A stretch of 28,955 bases of DNA. Source: Multifurca ochricompacta. Taxonomy: Eukaryota > Basidiomycota > Agaricomycetes > Russulales > Russulaceae. This document shows, one piece after another, positions 20,492 to 28,955 of the stretch. The translations under genes and the position numbers were made by a program. The first letter of the stretch is position 1; each line of letters opens with the position of its first letter. Below the pieces are notes generated by a model that ran no database searches, had not been told where the DNA came from, and saw only the letters and a list, made by a program, of their open reading frames with translations. Location of the stretch: positions 1-28,955 of the forward strand of contig WTXG01000376.1 of assembly GCA_022496185.1 (NCBI GenBank), in the 5' to 3' direction.

Positions 20492-21681
20492 GTGGCTTCC
20501 AGCTGCAGTCAGACCCTCTTCCGAGAAGAACTTATCGAACGCAGAGACGAGCATAATCTTTCACAGCAAGTACTTGGCTCTGCCACCTGGAAGGATTTTG
20601 AGTCCGAGTTTGGATACTACGTCTATCACGACGGAAGATACCAACCGGTAGAATACGACGACGAAAAGAGAGTTTGGTATCGTATCCGATACTCGGATAG
20701 CCGACACTCTTGGGTCACTACAGGACCCGCCCCACCAGAATTTGGATTAGGGCCGTGGAGAGAAAATCCCCCAGCCATTGTCACGGACTCTGAACCAGAA
20801 GAGTACGTAGAAGAACACAGCGAAGAAGCACTGGTATTAGCGTCGACTACAACCCCAGTTGCACCAGCAGTTGTCACGATCAGAGCCCCTGCTTTGACAA
20901 CTCCTCAGATATCCCTACAGTCCACCAGTACCGTCATACCACAGAAAATGTCCACTATCGCCGCCCAGCTCCCAGACCCAGCCCCTCCTCCGCCACCACC
21001 CCCACCAGTTATGTTGCCACCAAACATTCCCCCACCTTCGGGACGACTATCAGGTGTACTACCCCAGACGTTCACTGGGGATCGGTCACAAAGTAAAAAG
21101 TTCATGTTGGAGTTCACGACGTTCAAGAACTTCAACCACGACGTCCCCCAAATAATCAACCCCTTCCAACGAGCCAACTTATTCTTATCGCTCATCCGGG
21201 GGGATGCAGTGGACGACTGGACGATGGAACAACTGGAGTGGTTGAACGAACAAGTTGAGAGTGGGCGTCGTACCACGAGTGAAGGTCTTTGGGAGACCAT
21301 CGCTCAGCGATTTAAAGATGCGTTCACGGACGGGCAAGCAAAGCAGAAGGCTGCCCGCGAACTGAAGTCCCTGAAAATGGACAAAGGGGATTTGGACGCC
21401 TATGTGGCGAAATTCAGAAGCTTGGCCAATCGGGCCGGGTACGACACAGATGAAGAGGCAACACTAGACCTCTTCTCCCAAGGACTTCCGAACCTGCTAG
21501 TCAAAAATATCATCCAGTTTCACCACCCTAGCGACTGGGATACATGGGTTGATGCTGCCTGACGACAGCAGCAAGACTATCTCGATTTCCAGACACGTTT
21601 TGGAGTCGATACCAAGAAGGGAAAGACCCGTGATCAGTGGAAGGCAGCCTTCAGGGTTAAACCTGCACATGCCTCCCAAAG
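20492..21681 (+). pseudogene. Element A gag, truncated by insertion of element B
   Basis: The Gag frame runs from a GTG at 20492 (no ATG upstream) through an acidic N-terminal region (REELIERRDE, WKDFESEFGYYVYHDG), the first ATG at 20948 (MSTIAAQLPDP), a poly-proline stretch and a capsid-like helical part (LPQTFTGDRSQSKKF ... FKNFNHDVPQIINPF ... LDAYVAKFRSLANRAGYDTD). A CGA codon has become TGA at 21560-21562. The frame then continues (RQQQDYLDFQTRFG) to 21681, where the LTR of element B begins inside the codon after ASQ. The zinc knuckle and all of pol should lie beyond the right end of element B, outside the window. Unlike element B, this copy has no frameshift in the poly-proline stretch. 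Confidence 0.88.
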
Positions 21682-22257
21682 TGTTACGAACCCCATCGCT
21701 TCCTGTATTCTTTTTCTTGCCCAACGATAACCCCTCCCTGCCGCCCACACTTCATTACCAGATCACGTCTCCATCGTGGGATCCGTCACATGCCCTTTGT
21801 CCATCCCCGTGACCTATTTGCTTGTTCATGTTTACTTACTTGTTTCTTCGCTTATCGCTTATCTCCTTATCATACGACCGGACATTTACTTAATCCCCTA
21901 TCAGTAGAAGCCAGGCTTTACGCCCTCCGCTTTCAGATATTTGGGCCCACTTGACTCCGTATCCTTATCTTGTAGACGCCCACTGCCTTACGTATATAAG
22001 TCCGCTGTAGCTACCCGGTAGACCTCAGACTCGACTTATTGAATACATCAGTGCTAGTCTTTCGGACTTGTCCTTTTGAACGCATCTGTCTGTCTCAAGT
22101 GCTTCTGGCACTTTCCGCTCACCATCGTCTTAGAGTACAGCCTCTTTGACTTTGACTCGTCACACTTTACTCCAAGAGGCCTTGTTGGTTTCTTATCCGA
22201 ACCCCCGCATCACGCTGTCACACAAGTCGTGTGGAACGTCCCGCACTGGACGTAACA
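21682..22257 (+). repeat. Element B 5' LTR
   Basis: 576 bp with 7-bp inverted ends TGTTACG/CGTAACA. It starts directly against the gag of element A. The same start recurs at 28539. Confidence 0.93.
21993..22037 (+). promoter_or_regulatory. Element B TATA box and predicted transcript 5' end
   Basis: TATATAAG lies at 21993-22000. AGACTCGACTT (22027-22037) starts 34 nt downstream of the first T, with a CA step at 22026-22027 suitable as an initiator. If transcription starts at 22027, the mRNA 5' end is exactly the 11 nt able to pair with 22260-22270. Confidence 0.62.
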
Positions 22258-22259
22258 TC

Positions 22260-22270
22260 AAGTCGAGTCT
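22260..22270 (+). other. Element B primer-binding site, self-priming type
   Basis: AAGTCGAGTCT, 2 nt after the LTR, is the exact reverse complement of 22027-22037. Tf1 of fission yeast is known to prime reverse transcription with the first 11 nt of its own mRNA; length and position agree here. Confidence 0.68.
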
Positions 22271-22276
22271 CTCATC

Positions 22277-23784
22277 GTGGCTTCCAGCCGCAGTCAGACC
22301 CTCTTCCGAGAAGAACTCATCGAGCGCAGAGACGAGAATAATCTTTCACAACAAGTACTTGGCTCTGCCACCTGGAAAGATTTTGAGTCCGAGTTTGGAT
22401 ACTACGTCTATCACGACGGAAGATACCAACCGGTAGAATACGACGACGAGAAAAGAGTTTGGTATCGTATCCGATATTCGGACAGCCGACACTCTTGGGT
22501 TACCACAGGACCCGCCCCTCCTGAATTTGGATTAGGACCGTGGAGAGAGAATCCCCCGGCCATCGTTACGGACTCTGAGTCAGAAGAGTACGTAGAAGAA
22601 CATAGTGAAGAAGCACTGGTATTAGCGTCGACTACAACCCCAGTTGCACCGGCAGTTGTCACGTTCAGAGCCCCTGCTTTGACAACTCCCCAGATTTCAA
22701 TACAGTCCACCGACACCGTCACCCCATTTTACCAAAACATGTCCACTATCACCACCCAGCTCCCAGACCCAGTACCGCCCCCCCACCTCCGCCAGCCATG
22801 CTACCACCGAACATTCCCCCACCATCAGGGCGGTTGTCAGGAGTATTGCCTCAAACGTTCACTGGGGATCGGTCGCAAAGCAAAAAATTTATGCTGGAGT
22901 TCACGACCTTTAAGAACTTCAACCATGACGTTCCCCAGATCATTAACCCTTTCCAACGTGCAAACCTCTTCCTCTCTCTGATCAGAGGGGAGGCTGTAGA
23001 CGATTGGACCATGGAACAGCTGGAGTGGCTGAACGAGCAAATCGAAAGTGGCCGTCATACCACTAGCGAGGGCCTTTGGGAAACCATTGCCCAAAGATTT
23101 AAAGATGCATTCACAGATGGGCAGGCCAAACAGAAGGCCGCTCGAGAGCTCAAGTCCCTTAAAATGGAGAAGGGAGAACTTGACGCTTATGTAGCGAAGT
23201 TCAGAAGTCTGGCTAACAGAGCCGGCTATGACACCGATGAAGAGGCCACGTTGGACCTCTTCTCCCAGGGGTTGCCCAACCCACTGGTGAAAAACATTAT
23301 CCAGTTTCATCACCCCAATGATTGGGATACATGGGTCGATGCTGCTCGCCGACAGCAGCAAGATTACCTCAATTTCCAGACACGTTTTGGAGTCGACACG
23401 AAGAAGGGAAAGACCCGTGACCAATGGAAGGCCGCCTTTGGAGTCAAACCCGCACATACTAGTCAGAGGGATCCGAACGCCATGGATACCTCTGCCGACA
23501 GAACCAGAGCCCGGGTTGCGCTCACGGAAGATGAAAGGCAGGTGTTGATGAAAGAAGGAAGATGCTTTCACTGCAAGGCGCAAGGGCACATGTCCAGGGA
23601 ATGCCCAAAAAAGGGAGTACGAGCGGCGGAAGCGACAGTTGCACCAATCCATAACAACCCACCGACCGTCAATAAAAAGACAAAGGAAGAAAAGGCGCAG
23701 GACATATGGGCGAGCATGATGAAAGAAAGCGAAGAAGTGCGAGCCATCCTAGTGGAAAAGGCATTTGCAAAAAAGGATTTTTGA
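22277..23784 (+). CDS. gag: Element B Gag (AUG-less N-terminal part; one frameshift as read)
   Basis: The frame is open from 22256. The candidate start is GTG at 22277, with A at -3 and G at +4. The first ATG in any frame after the predicted mRNA start is 22739 (MSTITTQLPDP). The N-terminal 150 residues are acidic and conserved with element A mainly through silent changes. A C run at 22778-22784 is one base short for the Gag frame, so the frame resumes from about 22798. The capsid-like part (FKNFNHDVPQIINPF, DDWTMEQLEWLNEQ, FSQGLP) is followed by one zinc knuckle, CFHCKAQGHMSREC (CX2CX4HX4C, near 23570-23611), and a Lys-rich end. The stop is at 23782-23784. The product would form the particle and bind the element RNA. 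Confidence 0.85.
23769..23775 (+). promoter_or_regulatory. Candidate -1 frameshift heptamer A AAA AAG between gag and pol
   Basis: In the Gag frame the codons are GCA AAA AAG GAT TTT TGA, so AAAAAAG fits the X XXY YYZ pattern in the right phase, 6 nt before the Gag stop. A -1 slip leads into GFLIGSN and the protease frame. The alternative is a lost T in the run 23778-23782, which would make one continuous gag-pol frame. I saw no convincing downstream stem. Confidence 0.45.
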
Positions 23785-26700
23785 TCGGCTCAAACCCATC
23801 GGCCTGGGCACGAGCATTACATGTAACCTCTGTGTATACTAGTCGCTTCAAATCATTGAAAATACCAGTACATTTCGAGACTACACAGAGAACGGCCGAT
23901 CGTGACATCCTGATTGACTCAGGAGCTACCGACAATTTCATCAGCCCACGAATGGTGAAAACCATGGGACTAGGAATGCTGGCACTCCCCCAAGAAAAGA
24001 ATATCTGGAATATTGATGGAACTGCCAATTGGGCAGGAAAGATTACGCATTACACCAACCTGAATGTCCAGGTGGGGGAGAAGACAAAAACAATACGCTT
24101 CCTAGTCACCGACTTGGGCGGAGAAGATTTAGTTCTGGGATATCCCTGGCTCGCTGCATTCGAACCCAAGATCAATTGGGGCGATGCGACAATGAGCAAG
24201 GACTCCTACCCTGTGCTCATTACATCTATGGGGTATGACTACGCAGCCCAACACTCTATAGCGGCAGTAACAAAAGAGGAGGACCCAAGCTGCTGTTTCG
24301 TTACCAAAGCATCAGAGCTCGCGCAAAAGGCAGTAGAGGGGCGTATGGAAAAGACATTTGAAGAAGTGGTACCAGTGGAATACCATAGACACTGGAGAGT
24401 ATTCTCAGAGGAGGAATCGCAACGCTTTCCCCCCATGCGACCATGGGATCACGCCATTGACTTCGTACCTGATACCCCATCGGCAATCGACTGCAAAATC
24501 TACCTGTTGTCACAGGCAGAACAAATCGCGCTTACAACGTTTCTGGAAGAACATCTTGCAAAAGGATACATTAGACCGTCGAAATCACCATACGCATCGC
24601 CGTTCTTCTTTATCAAGAAGAAAGACGGCAAACTCCGACCTGTTCAGGATTACCGACGGATAAACACCTATACTGTGAAAAACACCTACCCCCTGCCACT
24701 TATTTCGGAACTCATCGACACCATGAGGGATAAGTCCTTATTCTCCAAAATGGACGTCCGCTGGGGATACAATAACATTCGAATCAAAGATGGGGATCAA
24801 TGTAAAGCGGCCTTTAAGACCAATCAGGGGCTGTTCGAACCAAATGTTATGTTTTTTGGCCTTACCAACTCACCTGCTACCTTCCAATCAATGATGAACC
24901 ACATCTTCCGCGACCTCATTCTCACTGGCGAAGTAGTGATTTACATGGACGACATATTGGTTGCCACCGCGAACGACCTGAACCACCATCGAGAACGAGT
25001 GCATCAGGTGTTGGACATCCTTCGCGAACACGATCTATACCTTAAACCCGCCAAATGCTCATTCGAACAGCCAAGTGTAGAGTACCTAGGAGTTATCCTA
25101 GAGGGAGGACAGGTACGGATGGACCCTGTAAAGGTGCAAGGAGTCCGGGAATGGCCAGTGCCTACGTGTGTCAAGGATGTACGGTCTTTTATCGGTTTTT
25201 GCAATTTCTATTGACGCTTTGTTCGGGGATTCTCAGGGATCGCCCAACCACTGAATGGGTTACTGAAGAAAGACGTCCCTTGGCACTGGACAGAGGAGCA
25301 TCAAACGGCTTTGAACAAATTCGCGACATCATCAGCTCAGAACCGGTCCTTTTACAACCAGATCTGCAAAAACCCTTTGAACTTGAAGTTGATGCATCTC
25401 ACTTCGCGAATGGTGCTGTACTAAATCAACAAGACGCGATGGGACTTCTCCACCCTGTAGCCTTTTACTCAGAAACATTCTCGCCAGCGGAACGAAATTA
25501 TGATATTTGGGATAGAGAACTACTGGCCATAGTAAAAGCGTTACGACACTGGCGGCCATACTTAGCAGGAACTTCCTACAAGACCATCATTCATACTGAT
25601 CACTCCAACCTACTCTATTGGAAGGAACCTCACAAAATAAGCCGATGGGTTGCTCGTGAAGTCCTCGAGCTCGAAGAATACAACTTTGAACTGAAGCACA
25701 TTGCTGGAAGTCGTAACGCTCGTGCAGATGCCCTATCAAGGCGACCAGATTTGAATAATGGTGCGGAAGACAACAATGATGTGACGGTACTCCCAGAGGA
25801 AGTCTTTGTGAGGACAGCCGTTGTCAGTCTTCACGACATGGATCTATGGGCCCAAGTTTCGCAAAATATGAATCAACAGTTATGCGAAACATGGGCGGAG
25901 CACATAACCTGAAAAGATCGACGGCCTATGGTGGAAGGATGGGGATCGTCTCGTTGTCACCGGTGGCGACAACATTAAGAGGGGGGTGATCCATTTTCAC
26001 CACGACCTCCCTTCCGCAGGACATCCAGGCATTGCTAACACCTACGCGCTTGCCAAACGAGACTACTGGTGGCCGAATATGAAAAAGGATGTGGAGGAGT
26101 ACGTGAAGGGATGTGCCGAATGCCAGGCTAATAAAGTGAATACGCACCCACACCCACCGGCACCATTCCCAATTACACCGACGGCTCACAACCATTCCAG
26201 ACCATCGCCATGGACTTCATTGTTAAACTCCCACTTCCAGAGGTTTCGACTCAATCCTGACCATCACCGACCATGATTGCTCAAAGGCGGCGCTGTTCAT
26301 ACCCTGCAATGAGTCCATTACAGCAGAAGGAGTGGCTAAACTCTACCTGGATCATGTCTACAGACACTATGGTCTCCCCGAAAAATCATCTCAGATCGTG
26401 ACCCACGCTTCACATCCACATTGCCAGAGCACTCTGCAAGACGTTGAGTATGCCCAAAACATCTCTACGGCGTACCACCCGCAGACAGATGGACAATCGG
26501 AAAGAACAAATCAGTGGCTCGAGCAGTATCTTTGCTTTTGGTGTAACGGACGTCAGGACGATTGGGCGGACTGGCTTGCAACAGCAGAATTTGCACACAA
26601 TTCCTGGCCCAATGGCACTACAAAACATTCCCCATTTCACTTATCATGGGATGGACACCTCGAGCCACATGGACAGGAAAATCGGTGAACGTCCCTTCAG

Positions 26701-27282
26701 CCATGCAGCGTATCAGCCAATGGGAAGAGGTCAGGAAATCGGCCAATGAGAACCTGTTGAAGGCGCAAAAGACCCTGACAGAGAAGCCGACAAGGTTTAC
26801 GCCTTATCAGACCAATGATCTGGTATGGTTGGAAGGGAAGAACATTCACACGTCACATCCAACAGCCAAGTTGGCGCCCCGACGTCACAGACCTTTCAAG
26901 ATAACAAGGAAGCTGTCAGATGTGTCATACGAACTTGAACTCCCCCCTACATGGCGCATTCATCCGGTCTTTCATGCCAGACTACTTACACCATACAAGG
27001 AAACGTCCCTGCATGGAGAAAACTTCCCGAGACCCCCACCTGACCTTATCGATGGAGAAGAAGAGTGGGAAGTAGAGCGCATTCTAGATTCCAAGCGACA
27101 AGGCCAAGGGCGCAACTATATTACCTAGTCAAGTGGAAGGGATTCCCACCCTCTGACAACTCGTGGGAACCAGCCGGAGATATCTTTGCCCTGGTCCTTA
27201 TCACGGAGTTCCATACCCGGCACCCAGAAGCGCCCAAAACAGTTAAAAGAACAGTCCCAGACTCTTTTGAATTCCCCAGTAT
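23776..27282 (+). CDS. pol: Element B Pol: protease, RT, RNase H, integrase, chromodomain (broken as read)
   Basis: Domains in order: aspartic protease (LIDSGATDNF near 23915); RT (SPYASPFFFIKKKDGKLRPV, KMDVRWGY near 24750, FGLTNSPATFQ, YMDD near 24944); RNase H (LEVDASH near 25381, ELLAIVKALRHW, HTDHSNLLYW, RADALSR); integrase zinc domain (HPGIANTYALAKRDYWWPN, CAEC), core (MDFIVKLP near 26210, AYHPQTDGQSERTN near 26470) and C-terminal module (VWLEGKN, KLAPRRHRPFKI); chromodomain (EEWEVERIL near 27060, YYLVKWKGF, DNSWEPAGD). One CGA to TGA stop lies at 25212-25214. Single-base losses are inferred near 25310, 25902, 25914, 26192, 26236, 26384, 26425, 26453 and 26635, and one deletion near 27113, all but the last in short homopolymers. 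Catalytic residues are otherwise present. It acts in copying and integrating the element; the chromodomain probably steers integration to marked chromatin. Confidence 0.9.
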
Positions 27283-28507
27283 ATGCTCCCCCAGCGAATT
27301 ACTACCACAGAACAGTCTATCATGTCTTTCATCGCCGCCTCTGCTGCCATCGACGCTTTTACTTCCCCCATGACTATTGTCGAAAACTTCCCGTCTGCTC
27401 ACCCGTCCACTCGTCCCTCTTCCCCCATCGATTATGAAGCTGCGGAGGCCCGTAGCAAGAACCAATCCCCGAACCCAAACGATGATTTCACTCACAGTGA
27501 AGACCCCATCCCAACGACCTACTCGACGGAGGGATTGACGATGAAGCTCCGAATTCCGTTCATCCCCAACAACCCCAACTCCTCAATGTACTTTCCCTTA
27601 GAGATTACAATGGCCGACGGATCCACGGCCATCGCCAAGTACATCTACTATACCAATGGTGGGATGGATGTGGCGGGATGTATGAAGAAGGACGGGCCGG
27701 TTTACGGAGCCCCCGTTTATCTGGAGGAAAGGTACACAGGCCGACTCCATCACACATTGACTGATGAACAGCTGGTCACCTTGCCGCGGAAGATTGTCGC
27801 GCCTTCGCGATCGACGAGGTGATGAACGACATGAGGTTACCGCGCTTGAAGGCAGAGGTCATGAGGCTAAGAAAGAGTATCACCTTGAGGAGGACGCTGA
27901 ACCAACAGTATAAAGAGCATGCAAAATGATGGCATGGCTGACGAATGGGATGTTCCAGTTGGAATCGGAGATTGTCGACATCAGAAGAGGTTGGAGGCGG
28001 GGGATGCGTATCAGACAATTGCTGAAAGGTACGCGGACACTATGCACGACCCCTCCCCCCTCGAACCTTGGGCGCGGCCCCGACGCTGCTGCCGACTTGG
28101 CTCGAGATGCCACGCTTGCACGAGAACCCGCGCGGGGAAACCTGCTGGCGATGTGATAGCAAGTATCACATAAGCTGGAACTGCCCCTTAACTGCAAGTG
28201 GTGTCGACACTGTCGCAGCAATCTCCACTGGAGCAGACATTGCATCTTCCGACGCGTAGGAGTGGCTCCGACAATCACCAACCCATCAGGCTGGTGCGGC
28301 AAGTGTCTTCATCACAACGCCGGGCATAAAGAGATCGACTGCCCTGTCTACGACTTGTGCCGCGCATGTGGTCAGCACGGCCCATATGGATTCCTTCGTA
28401 CCCACGCATGCCCGCAGGAGTTGGAGTCATACCGCATGGATGATCGTAATGTAGCTGACGACTACTTGGAGTTGGTTCAAGATGATGACGGTACGAGTCA
28501 TTTCTAG
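27283..28507 (+). CDS. Element B post-chromodomain module with zinc-knuckle array (broken as read)
   Basis: The frame from ATG 27283 (or 27322) gives a Pro/Ser-rich start, SPIDYEAAEA, then a conserved block (YFPLEITMADG, AKYIYYTN, GMDVA, GPVYGAPVYLEE) near 27590-27730. After a base loss near 27794 a helical region follows (EVMNDMRLPRLKAEVMRLRK; later EAGDAYQTIAERYAD). The end holds four Cys/His motifs: two exact CX2CX4HX4C knuckles (28143-28184 and 28202-28243), CX2CX6HX4C (28295-28342) and a Cys/His cluster (28358-28411). The stop is at 28505-28507. The same module follows the chromodomain in the remnant at 1-3535, there in one frame with pol. It may thus be a C-terminal part of Pol or a separate ORF. 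Zinc knuckles normally bind nucleic acid; any role here is inferred. Confidence 0.75.
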
Positions 28508-28524
28508 CCGAGACTGCTAGAACC

Positions 28525-28538
28525 AGAAGAGGGGGTGA
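28525..28538 (+). other. Element B polypurine tract
   Basis: AGAAGAGGGGGTGA directly abuts the 3' LTR, as expected for the plus-strand primer. Element D has a similar tract in the same place. Confidence 0.8.
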
Positions 28539-28955
28539 TGTTACAAACCCCATCGCTTCCTGTATTCTTTTTCTTGCCCAACGATAACCCCTCCCTGCCG
28601 CCCACACTTCATTACCAGATCACGTCTCCATCATGGGATCCGTCACATGCCCTTTGTCCATCCCCGTGACCTATTTGCTTGTTCATGTTTACTTACTTGT
28701 TTCTTCGCTTATCGCTTATCTCCTTATCATACGACCGGACATTTACTTAATCCCCTATCAGTAGAAGCCAGGCTTTACGCCCTCCGCTTTCAGATATTTG
28801 GGCCCACTTGACTCCGTATCCTTATCTTGTAGACGCCCACTGCCTTACGTATATAAGTCCGCTGTAGCTACCCGGTAGACCTCAGACTCGACTTATTGAA
28901 TACATCAGTGCTAGTCTTTCGGACTTGTCCTTTTGAACGCATCTGTCTGTCTCAA
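28539..28955 (+). repeat. Element B 3' LTR, cut by window end
   Basis: The first 417 of about 576 bp. It differs from the 5' LTR at two sites only, both CG to CA. The LTR should end near 29114, outside the window. Confidence 0.93.

Larger units (their letters stand above)
21682..28955 (+). mobile_element. Element B: near-complete Ty3/gypsy chromovirus inserted in element A
   Basis: It comprises a 5' LTR (21682-22257), gag, pol with chromodomain, a post-chromodomain module, a polypurine tract and a 3' LTR cut by the window end. The visible 417 bp of the 3' LTR differ from the 5' LTR at two positions only (21688/28545 and about 21777/28634), both CpG to CpA. Insertion was therefore recent. The bases before it, CAAAG (21677-21681), are the predicted 5-bp target duplication. 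The coding region has one TGA stop and at least ten apparent single-base deletions. Confidence 0.93.

Noticed and set aside
22146..22436. 96-codon frame across the LTR/gag border, conserved at 20361-20651
   Set aside because: Starts with TTG, lies out of phase with the Gag frame whose third positions carry the silent changes, so it is a shadow frame.
22837..23652. 271-codon minus-strand frame opposite gag
   Set aside because: Antisense shadow of the Gag coding region; Gag features on the + strand explain the sequence.

Overview
The window looks like repeat-rich nuclear DNA of a basidiomycete (Agaricomycetes). It holds three tandem paralogues of the Agaricomycete membrane-protein family DUF6535, with short 47-63 bp introns at conserved places. 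Around them lie Ty3/gypsy chromoviruses, Copia-like solo LTRs, a LINE remnant and a hAT-type element. There are no bacterial operons, rRNA, tRNA or CRISPR arrays.

Layout. Bases 1-3535: an old Ty3/gypsy pol remnant on the + strand. It keeps one reading frame for 3 kb, is broken only by stop codons (almost all TGA), and is split by a 405 bp Copia-like solo LTR with TSD GAAAA. Bases 3536-4124: a reversed solo LTR of the gypsy family seen at the right end. Bases 4268-10162: a four-level nest. A LINE 3' end on the - strand is split by a Copia-like solo LTR (TSD TAGGT), which is split by a hAT-type element (8-bp TSD AGTGTGCG), which is split by a 3.8 kb non-autonomous chromovirus derivative, here called element D (identical LTRs, TSD TGATA). 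Bases 10815-19535: three DUF6535 genes. The first two each carry one apparent single-base frameshift. The third is truncated, and a decayed C-terminal tail lies 1.1 kb beyond it. Bases 19880-21681: LTR and gag of an older chromovirus copy (element A). Bases 21682-28955: a nearly complete, younger copy (element B) inserted into the gag of A. The 3' LTR of B runs off the window.

How the parts work. Elements A and B encode Gag (CCHC knuckle), aspartic protease, RT (YMDD), RNase H, integrase and chromodomain. After the chromodomain comes an extra module ending in four zinc-knuckle-like motifs. Their LTRs hold a TATA box. About 34 nt after it lies an 11-nt segment exactly complementary to the sequence 2 nt downstream of the 5' LTR, which is the layout of Tf1-type self-priming. 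Element D has the same layout with a different 12-nt pair.

Most interesting points: (1) the transcript leader and N-terminal Gag region of A and B has no ATG in any frame for about 710 nt, yet differs between copies mainly at silent third positions, suggesting non-AUG (GUG) initiation; (2) self-priming signals in two unrelated LTR families; (3) a zinc-knuckle module after the chromodomain; (4) decay of the oldest copy almost only by CGA to TGA change, with strong CpG loss; (5) a homopolymer-deletion pattern in B and in the DUF6535 genes that may be an assembly artefact. All counts were made by eye; no search was run.
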